A stretch of DNA of 11,124 nt from Methanobacteriaceae archaeon (GTDB lineage: Archaea > Methanobacteriota > Methanobacteria > Methanobacteriales > Methanobacteriaceae), in the NCBI GenBank assembly GCA_017883605.1, contig JADGNH010000059.1:1-11124 (forward strand), in the 5' to 3' direction. Shown here piece by piece: positions 6,275 through 11,124 of this stretch (positions within the stretch are counted from its first letter, which is position 1; the number at the start of each line of letters is the position of its first letter). A model generated the notes under the pieces. The model worked only from the letters and a program-made list of their open reading frames with translations, was not told the origin of the DNA and did no database searches. Both the position numbers and the translations under genes were made by a program.

Positions 6275-6760
6275 ATGCAAAAAATGGCTATAGCATTGAT
6301 TCTGATTATTCTCGGTTTAATAGTGATAGCTTTCCCCCTTTTAGGATTAATCCCGATTGCTGTCCTTTCTGGATTCTTAGTCCTTATGTTAGGTATTGGT
6401 CTTATATTAACTGGAATATTTAAAATGGGCGAAAATGATGCACCTGTAGGGATCCTCATGCTTATATTGGGAATTATTGCCCTGATTTTAGGAATTTTAT
6501 CCACATTTAACCCCACACTATTCACTTGGATAGATGGTTTCCTAGTCTGGATAATGGGTCTATTCCTAATAATCGAAGGTATTGCCAGAATTCTTTCAAG
6601 GACTAAGGACATATGCGGAGTTAAAAACATCATCATAGGTATACTAATCATATTCGTGGGACTATTCTTAGCTACCTATACATGGCTTTTAGTAGTTTTA
6701 ATCGGCCTATGGCTGTTAACCACTGGACTAAGAATAATTTATCTAAGATTGAAAAATTGA
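6275..6760 (+). CDS. HdeD-like (DUF308) six-helix membrane protein
   Basis: This 161-residue, very hydrophobic protein has about six membrane helices at residues 4-21, 25-48, 57-77, 84-107, 117-134 and 135-155. The glycine-rich repeated hairpins match the HdeD/DUF308 family. E. coli HdeD is linked to acid resistance, but the molecular role of the family is not established. ATG 6275 follows GGAG (6261-6264) at 10 bp. The second in-frame ATG (6284) is less well placed. The gene appears monocistronic with its own TATA box and palindrome, and it converges on the TatD-like gene 108 bp away. An overlapping frame starting at TTG 6160 is a shadow with no membrane or family features. Confidence 0.87.
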   Translation: MQKMAIALILIILGLIVIAFPLLGLIPIAVLSGFLVLMLGIGLILTGIFKMGENDAPVGILMLILGIIALILGILSTFNPTLFTWIDGFLVWIMGLFLIIEGIARILSRTKDICGVKNIIIGILIIFVGLFLATYTWLLVVLIGLWLLTTGLRIIYLRLKN

Positions 6761-6868
6761 ACCCATTTGAATATTATAATAGAATCATGGACGGAGTAAA
6801 GAAAGGCAACGGCTGCAGATTCTTAAAAATAATGGAAGAATCCCAGATAAAGAAATTCTTAATAAACC

Positions 6869-7624
6869 TCAAATCCCATAAAACTCCGCCACATTCCCAG
6901 ATGAAACTTTTTTAATGTCAGCTTCACTAAAGCCAGCCAGCCTCATCCGATGCACAGTCTTAGGTACAGAAAGCGGGTCAGAAGGCGAAGAGCTCATATC
7001 ACTGTCTAAGGCAAACTTTCCAACACCGTACTCCTCCAGCATGATAACCGCTTCATCCGGCGTCACCTTCTGCGGTTGCACCGTGAGGCCTAAAAGCCCG
7101 TCAAAGTCCGTTACCAGGTCTATTATGGAAGGGTCAATGTGGTCTATCTGGACTAGAGAGGTATCTATATTTTCCTCAATAACAGATAAGGTGACTTTGG
7201 TTATCTCCCTTTTATTGGTGCGGGGGGTGTGTACGATGACTTTCATGGGGAGTTCCTGGGCCAGCTGGAGCTGCCTTATAAAGACATCTTTCTCCAGTTC
7301 TGACGCCTTTTCCAGTCCTATTTCACCTATAGCAACAACATTCTCCTGTTTCAGGAGCTCCGGCAGCTTCTCCAGTACCCCCCCAAAATCCGGGGAAATG
7401 CTGCGGGGGTGGATTCCAATGGCGCTGTACAATTTAAGCCCGTTTTTTGCGGTCCTCTCAACATCATTGGTCATAATACGGTCTATATGGTCCAAAACCA
7501 CCTCCGCCGTGCTCATCCGAAGGGGGTCGTGGGCACAGGTTATGGCGGCGGTTATTCCGGTTAAGGCCATTCTCTCAAAATCTTCATAGGGTCTGGTATC
7601 GGCATGGATGTGTGCATCTATCAT
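6869..7624 (-). CDS. TatD-like metal-dependent hydrolase (COG1099 type)
   Basis: This 251-residue protein has a TIM-barrel amidohydrolase fold related to TatD. The metal ligands follow the expected order: H5 and H7 (DAHIH), E101 (AIGEIGLE), H132 (VIVHTPR), H162 (IDHID) and D207 (ALDSDMSS). AIGIHPR (68-74) is also typical. TatD enzymes are metal-dependent nucleases, but this archaeal branch has no assigned substrate, so hydrolase is as far as the sequence goes. ATG 7624 has AAGGAG (7638-7633) at 8 bp. A TATA-like element AATTAAATAA (7670-7661) sits about 40 bp upstream, so the promoter lies between the gene and the insertion sequence and is intact. The gene was probably directly downstream of the channel pseudogene before the insertion. 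Confidence 0.9.
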   Translation of the reverse strand: MIDAHIHADTRPYEDFERMALTGITAAITCAHDPLRMSTAEVVLDHIDRIMTNDVERTAKNGLKLYSAIGIHPRSISPDFGGVLEKLPELLKQENVVAIGEIGLEKASELEKDVFIRQLQLAQELPMKVIVHTPRTNKREITKVTLSVIEENIDTSLVQIDHIDPSIIDLVTDFDGLLGLTVQPQKVTPDEAVIMLEEYGVGKFALDSDMSSSPSDPLSVPKTVHRMRLAGFSEADIKKVSSGNVAEFYGI

Positions 7625-7660
7625 GTGGGTTTCTCCTTTAGGGATTATTTAATCTAATTT

Positions 7661-7670
7661 TTATTTAATT
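7661..7670 (-). promoter_or_regulatory. TATA-like element of the TatD-like gene
   Basis: On the minus strand the site reads AATTAAATAA. It sits about 40 bp before the ATG, and the insertion sequence ends only about 17 bp further upstream. Confidence 0.45.
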
Positions 7671-7703
7671 TTTGATATGGTAAACTTAATTATAGTTTAG
7701 AAC

Positions 7704-8234
7704 TTATTTTTTTACACTTTTTTTTAGAAATTTTTTTATCCATTTTTTGGCGTATGTTAGTGATTGTGAGTATTTTTTGAAGTGTTTTTCTATTAGTTTC
7801 CGCATCTGTTCTTTTGTTTCGATTAGGAGTGGTGATAGTTCTCTTTTTATTGTTTTCCAGATGAATTCTATGGGGTTGAGGTGTGGTGAGTATGGTGGTA
7901 GGAATACTAGGTTTATGTTGAGTTTTGCTGCTGTTTCGGTGGTTAGTTTGGCGTGGTGGGATCTGAAGTTGTCAAGTATGATCATAATCCTTCCATAAGG
8001 GTTTACGGTTCTTATTTGTTTTAAGAATTCGGTTATATCTTCTTTTCGTGAGTGGTCTTTGAAATCAATTGTACTTTGACCTTTTATGGTATAAAATCCC
8101 ATGGTATTTGCTTTTAGACGTGTGGAATTTTTCTTGACTACAGGTTTGGTAACTGACCACAATCTTTGGGTGTTAGCAGTGTTTTGTGGTGAAAACTTAT
8201 CTAAAAATCCTATTACATCTGGATTTTTAGTCAA
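7704..8234 (-). CDS. IS630-family transposase, C-terminal DDE catalytic part
   Basis: This is the catalytic half of the transposase. The frame is open from 8294, immediately overlapping the N-terminal half's stop; TTG 8234 is only a nominal start. The DDE triad is visible: D in IGFLDKFSPQ, D in IILDNFRSHH, and E in LNPIEFIW. There are 34 residues between the second D and the E (DD34E, the IS630 type). PPYSPHLNP is the family hallmark. The usual Glu after the first Asp is Lys here. The Lys-rich tail ends at 7704, 15 bp from the element's end. It would be functional only if joined to the upstream half. Confidence 0.84.
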   Translation of the reverse strand: MTKNPDVIGFLDKFSPQNTANTQRLWSVTKPVVKKNSTRLKANTMGFYTIKGQSTIDFKDHSRKEDITEFLKQIRTVNPYGRIMIILDNFRSHHAKLTTETAAKLNINLVFLPPYSPHLNPIEFIWKTIKRELSPLLIETKEQMRKLIEKHFKKYSQSLTYAKKWIKKFLKKSVKK

Positions 8235-8290
8235 TACGTTGGATATGTTTTTTTTAACTGTTTTTTTTCGTCTGGTTGTCTTCTGTTGTC

Positions 8291-8725
8291 TTATGGGTAA
8301 GGTTTACCGAATTTTAGTCCTAAACTTCTTAAGATGGTTCGAACATGTTTCTCAGAGAAATCTGGGCCAAATTGCTTTTTTATGAGCACTTTAATTTCTT
8401 TGGTGGTCCAATCGTCTCTTTTACTTAATATTTCTTTTAATTTAATTTTATCTTTGTCAATGAGTTGTGCTGGTCTTCCACCACCATATTTCGGAATTAA
8501 ACCTCCATAACCTTCTTCGTTCCATCTTTCCTGCCAAATGTATCCCACCCGTTTAGTTATTGCAGATTTAGACGCCGCCAGTTCCACTGAATCGCCAAAA
8601 TATCGATTTCTTATGAAATGTAACCTGTTCAAAACTTTGACATCCTCCTCCAAACTTTTAATTTGTTTATCAAGCTCTTCCACAGGCATATGCCGCTTAA
8701 TTTTAATTCTATCCCACTTAGCCAT
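8291..8725 (-). CDS. IS630-family transposase, N-terminal part (helix-turn-helix), interrupted by frameshift
   Basis: This is the DNA-binding half of an IS630 transposase, about 144 residues from ATG 8725 (MAKWDRIKIKRH); a TTG at 8740 is possible but less likely. The first helix-turn-helix covers the SKSAITKRVGYIWQERW region, followed by GYGGL and GRP (GGGRPAQL). A second winged-helix segment (WTTKEIKVLI to HVRTILRSLGL) comes next. The frame ends at GKPYP and TAA (8293-8291). Relatives continue straight on with KPYPIR, and here IR lies in the next frame from 8294. Loss of one C from a C-run (now TACCCATAA) explains the break. It is either a pseudogene half or the first product of a programmed -1 shift; I favour mutation because no standard slippery heptamer is present. 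Confidence 0.82.
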   Translation of the reverse strand: MAKWDRIKIKRHMPVEELDKQIKSLEEDVKVLNRLHFIRNRYFGDSVELAASKSAITKRVGYIWQERWNEEGYGGLIPKYGGGRPAQLIDKDKIKLKEILSKRDDWTTKEIKVLIKKQFGPDFSEKHVRTILRSLGLKFGKPYP

Positions 8726-8774
8726 GAAATAATATATCAAGTTAAAGTATAAAAAGTTTAGTATTTAACTATAA

Positions 8775-9545
8775 TTATCGCATATATTTCCTGGCAAATA
8801 TGACTACAATGCTGCCCATATAAAAATCCCAAAAATAACTTCAACACTGGCAAAAATCTGACTCTGATTTTAAATGATAACTAACTAATCAAATCCTTTG
8901 CTTTAAAAATACTAAAATAAATATAAAAATATAATCTATTTGGATTCGAATGCTGCTTACTGCATTTAAAATTCCATAAATGAGGCTAAAAACTAAAATT
9001 ATCATTAACCAAAGTCCAAGAACTTTATAAGGATTGGTTCCGTATTCAAAAGCCCATTGATGAAATATATTCAAGAAAACTTTTAATTTTACCTTTCTGC
9101 AGTTTCTCTGCTTCCATTTCACTATAAAAGTAGTAATCCAGCTTCTTCTCAGGGTTCCAATTCTTTCCAAACATTTTTTGCTTTTCTAATGCTTCTTCTT
9201 GAGCTTTTGCCTGTTCAAATTGTGCATATTTGAAGTTAACTTCCCTTCAAATTTTAAATCTGTGGAAATTGGCGTTCCTTTGATTGTTGCACCTGAAAAA
9301 TTGGTGTCTCTTTTAATTTTTTGCATCTTTAAAATCGACGTTTCCTCCAATTGTTGTATGTTCAAATTGGCGTTTCTTTTAATTTTTACATAGCAAAATT
9401 TGGCTTTTCCATTAATTTTGCGTCACGAAAAATTTGATCACTTTCAATCTCCATTTCATGAAAATCTACTTGAGGTAATTTGGCACCTGTAAAAATTGAA
9501 ATCTTTATTATCTACCTTTTCCTTAAACTTTTCCTCTTTAATCTC
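8775..9545 (-). pseudogene. Pentapeptide-repeat ion-channel protein, multiply frameshifted remnant
   Basis: Piecing together minus-strand frames gives one ancestral protein. EEKFKEKVDNKDFNF (about 9540-9495) is followed by pentapeptide-like units (TGAKL, RDAKL, RNANL, SGATI, about 9490-9250) and a linker with AQEEALEKQK and LDYYFYSEMEAEK (about 9230-9080). A membrane helix then appears in YGTNPYKVLGLWLMIILVF (about 9060-8990), and finally EVIFGIFIWAAL and VVIFARKYMR with TAA (about 8840-8775). At least five frame changes separate these pieces. No intact pore signature (TVGYGD-like) remains. The order matches archaeal pentapeptide-repeat proteins with a C-terminal potassium-channel-like domain. 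A 93-codon open stretch (8889-9170) is only one surviving fragment and is not a gene. The stop codon overlaps the IS630 target TA. Confidence 0.82.
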
Positions 9546-9853
9546 TTATATTCCTAGCTTTCACTATCTTCTGGAAAATCAAGGTGAAAAATACAGTAAT
9601 CTGAATCTTAAAAAGCCTTTTCCTGGCATTTATAATTTACATGTCATATTATCATGATCTAAGTTAAATTTATATTATTTCTATAATACGTTATTCAGTG
9701 ATGAAATTTCTAATTTTCGAACAATTAAAATTAATGTGCTCATGATTTTTATAATATTTTTCTTTTAGATCTTCTAATGAAATCTTTATAATAAATGAGA
9801 GTTTAATATGCTTTTTTAATACTTTTTAGATTTTTATTATATCTTATAGTAAC
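9546..9853. other. AT-rich intergenic region before the FilR1-like regulator
   Basis: No coding frame with family features was found on either strand. The upstream part of the channel pseudogene, including its start, may have decayed into it, as no start codon or signal for that gene remains. The rest is AT-rich spacer. Confidence 0.45.
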
Positions 9854-9862
9854 CTATAAAAG
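9854..9862 (+). promoter_or_regulatory. TATA box of the FilR1-like regulator
   Basis: CTATAAAAG is an archaeal TATA element placing transcription start at about 9880-9885 and the ATG about 40 nt later. A strong ribosome binding site GGGGTGA (9910-9916) precedes the ATG by 6 bp. Confidence 0.55.
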
Positions 9863-9922
9863 TATTGATAATAATTATCTATTTAATTGGTAAGAAATTT
9901 TCATCTGATGGGGTGAGATCTA

Positions 9923-10756
9923 ATGAACTCAAAGGAGCTTTTGGAACTTTATGATGATGTTAAAAATGATCTAAAATTTTTATCATCATCCAGTATCCGT
10001 ATAAAGATTTTGATCAGTTTAAGTGAGGAGAAACTTGGGTTAGGAGAACTCAAGGAAGTTCTAGGATTGGAATCATCGACAATTTTACATGGAATGCGAA
10101 AATTGGAAGATAATAAACTCATCTTTAAAGAAGGTAGTAAATATTGTTTATCACAAACGGGAAAAATAATAGGTCTTAAACTAATCGAAACGATAAAAAC
10201 CCTCTCCGTCACCAAAAAAAATGAAAAAATATGGCTTAATCATGAAATAGAAAGCGTCCCCTATGATTTACTGATGAAAATGGGTGATCTTTACTCCTCT
10301 AAATTAGTTGTTTCTGAGCCTACAGATGTTTTAAAACCTTTTAAAGCCTTTGATCAGGTATTAAACGAATCACAAGTGATAAAAAGTGTATCTTCTATCT
10401 TTGACCCTAACTATATAGGTATATTTAAAAAGGTTCTGTTGAAGAATGGTGCTGAAGTGGAGATCATACTAACAGAACAGGTTCTAAAAAAGATGATGGA
10501 CAACCTTGACTTAAAATGTTTAATAATACTAAGAAAGTTAATGAAGAATGATAAGTTCAAAGTATGGAAGATAGAAGATGATTTGAAAGTGATCTTCACC
10601 GTAACCGATAAATTCATGTACCTAGGCTTATTCTCCACCACCGGCGAATATGATTCCACCAAATACCTGATTAGCGAACATCCTGATTCATTGGCCTGGG
10701 GGGAAACTCTTTTTGATTATTACCGGGAAAGGGCTGAGATTTTTAGTTCTTTGTGA
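9923..10756 (+). CDS. FilR1-like (DUF1724) winged-helix transcriptional regulator
   Basis: This 277-residue protein is a two-part archaeal regulator. Residues about 20-95 form an ArsR-like winged helix-turn-helix (IRIKILISLSEEKLGLGELK, then the recognition region SSTILHGMRKLEDNKLI and the wing GSKYCLSQTGK). Residues about 130-270 form the FilR1/DUF1724 effector domain, with the typical SVSSIFDPNY, VEIILTE and SEHPDSLAWGETLFDYYR blocks. Such proteins are abundant in methanogens; FilR1 itself was described in a methanogen two-component context, but most are orphans with unknown signals. No sensor kinase gene is nearby. It has its own promoter and a strong ribosome binding site, so it appears monocistronic. 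Target genes cannot be deduced. Confidence 0.92.
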   Translation: MNSKELLELYDDVKNDLKFLSSSSIRIKILISLSEEKLGLGELKEVLGLESSTILHGMRKLEDNKLIFKEGSKYCLSQTGKIIGLKLIETIKTLSVTKKNEKIWLNHEIESVPYDLLMKMGDLYSSKLVVSEPTDVLKPFKAFDQVLNESQVIKSVSSIFDPNYIGIFKKVLLKNGAEVEIILTEQVLKKMMDNLDLKCLIILRKLMKNDKFKVWKIEDDLKVIFTVTDKFMYLGLFSTTGEYDSTKYLISEHPDSLAWGETLFDYYRERAEIFSSL

Positions 10757-10780
10757 TTTGTTTATTAAAAAAAGGGGGAT

Positions 10781-10813
10781 GAAATAAAGAGCTTTAATTT
10801 AACTCTTTATTTC
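10781..10813. terminator. Hairpin between convergent genes, probable bidirectional terminator
   Basis: GAAATAAAGAG (10781-10791) and CTCTTTATTTC (10803-10813) are perfect 11-bp arms around an 11-nt loop. The repeat sits midway between the convergent stop codons of the regulator (10756) and the beta-helix protein (10838). Confidence 0.7.
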
Positions 10814-10837
10814 CTTCTGATACAATAAATTCTTATT

Positions 10838-11124
10838 TTATGGCGGCGGTGTGTTTCCACTGAAGACGTTGCCCACACAGTCGATTTCGTTGCGGTCTCC
10901 CAGTCCATTGAGGGTGAGGTTGTTGTTGGCTATGGTGTTGTTGTTGGCATTTTCCAGGTTCAGGCCGTAGTCGGTGTTGTTGGTTATGATGTTCTCGGTG
11001 AGGGTGTTGTTGCTGGAGCCGTTTAACTCCACTCCATCGGAGCCGTTGGATACTATCAGGTTGTAGCTGATGTTGTTACTGTCAGACGGGCCGCTGCCCA
11101 ACACAGTGCTAGCAAATATTCCGG
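10838..11124 (-). CDS. Right-handed beta-helix (NosD/PbH1-type) surface protein, C-terminal part
   Basis: The frame is open from the window's right edge to TAA (10840-10838), giving the last 95 residues of a larger protein. It shows the Asn/Gly/Thr-rich repeats of parallel beta-helix proteins: NNISYNLIVSNGSDGVEL, SSNNTLTENIITNNTDYGL and ANNNTIANNNLTLNG, each unit about 22-24 residues. Methanobacteriales carry many such repeats in large secreted adhesin-like proteins. The N-terminal signal and any upstream domains are outside the window. The end (GNVFSGNTPPP) shows no visible cell-wall anchor domain. The DNA repeats GTTGTTGG-like motifs because of Asn codon runs. A surface location is inference. 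Confidence 0.88.
   Translation of the reverse strand, partial: GIFASTVLGSGPSDSNNISYNLIVSNGSDGVELNGSSNNTLTENIITNNTDYGLNLENANNNTIANNNLTLNGLGDRNEIDCVGNVFSGNTPPP

Larger units (their letters stand above)
7687..8777 (-). mobile_element. IS630-family insertion sequence, about 1.09 kb, TA-flanked
   Basis: The element carries a DD34E transposase in two frames. Its outer ends match as inverted repeats: TAATTATAGTTTAGAACTTA from 7687, and TAATTATAGTTAAATACTAA read inward from 8777 on the minus strand. The first 11 bases are identical and partial matches follow. Identity stops exactly at a TA on each side (7687-7688 and 8776-8777), as expected for IS630 elements that duplicate a TA target. The element proper is therefore about 7689-8775. 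The transposase is probably inactive because of a one-base shift, unless programmed frameshifting is used. The right end lies in the stop codon of the channel pseudogene. Confidence 0.85.

Noticed and set aside
6160..6423. 87-codon plus-strand frame overlapping the HdeD-like start
   Set aside because: It starts at TTG, overlaps the membrane protein in another frame, covers its promoter and palindrome, and resembles no family; the HdeD-like frame explains the hydrophobic coding pattern.
6788..6915. 42-codon plus-strand frame (MDGVKKGNG...) after the HdeD-like gene
   Set aside because: It overlaps the 3' end of the TatD-like gene antisense, and no ribosome binding site or family is recognised.
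6915..7589. 224-codon plus-strand frame opposite the TatD-like gene
   Set aside because: The minus strand shows all metal-ligand motifs of a TatD-like hydrolase; the opposite frame is Ser-rich and without family features.
8889..9170. 93-residue minus-strand ORF with a hydrophobic C-terminus as an independent gene
   Set aside because: Its first third is out of frame with the ancestral linker (LDYYFYSEMEAEK lies in another frame at the same place), and flanking frames continue the same protein; it is a pseudogene fragment.
9199..9393. 64-codon plus-strand frame rich in Phe/Leu/Cys
   Set aside because: It is antisense to the pentapeptide-repeat remnant and reflects its repeated codons.
10838..11124. 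DNA-level tandem repeat or phase-variable tract at the right edge
   Set aside because: The GTTGTTGG-like pattern is explained by Asn-rich beta-helix coding repeats with an intact frame; no regular DNA unit was found.

Overview
The window looks like chromosomal DNA of a methanogenic archaeon, most likely of the order Methanobacteriales (Methanobacterium-like). That placement is inferred from the gene set: two archaeal MinD-type ATPases, a FilR1/DUF1724-type winged-helix regulator, an HdeD-like membrane protein, a COG1099-type metal hydrolase and a Thr/Asn-rich beta-helix surface protein. The control signals agree: TTTATATA-like TATA boxes, GGTGA/AGGAG ribosome binding sites and oligo-T terminators. 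No rRNA, tRNA or CRISPR array was seen.

Layout. Positions 1-1453 hold the 3' end of one minD gene and a complete second minD paralogue, separated by three tandem 30-bp repeats that each carry a TATA-like core. The second MinD has arginine in place of the P-loop lysine. A PfkB-family sugar/nucleoside kinase follows (1606-2535). On the minus strand lie a previously easy-to-miss 58-residue protein made almost entirely of four CxxCxGxG zinc motifs (2676-2852) and a TauE/SafE-type anion exporter (2999-3826). A 700-bp AT-rich gap then leads to a TetR regulator (TTG start) and an AhpD/carboxymuconolactone-decarboxylase-like protein with a C-terminal membrane segment. These two appear to form one operon, with palindromes at the predicted transcription start. 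An HdeD-like six-helix membrane protein follows (6275-6760), also with a palindrome at its predicted start site, converging on a TatD-like metal hydrolase (6869-7624, minus).

The right third is a decaying, AT-rich accessory zone. An IS630-family element of about 1.09 kb (7687-8777) has matching ends, TA flanks and a transposase broken by a one-base shift. It sits exactly in the TA of the stop codon of a heavily frameshifted pentapeptide-repeat ion-channel pseudogene (8775-9545). Removing the element in silico restores TAA and places the dead channel directly upstream of the TatD-like gene. Next come a FilR1-like regulator (9923-10756), a strong hairpin suited to terminating both convergent genes, and the 3' end of a right-handed beta-helix surface protein that runs off the window.

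Taken together, several genes look like stress or envelope functions (TetR with AhpD-like thiol protein, HdeD-like protein, anion exporter, lost channel), but they are separate transcription units. The sequence does not prove a single shared system. The strongest oddities are the arginine P-loop MinD, the standalone four-motif zinc protein, the TATA-bearing tandem repeats, and short tandem duplications at gene boundaries.
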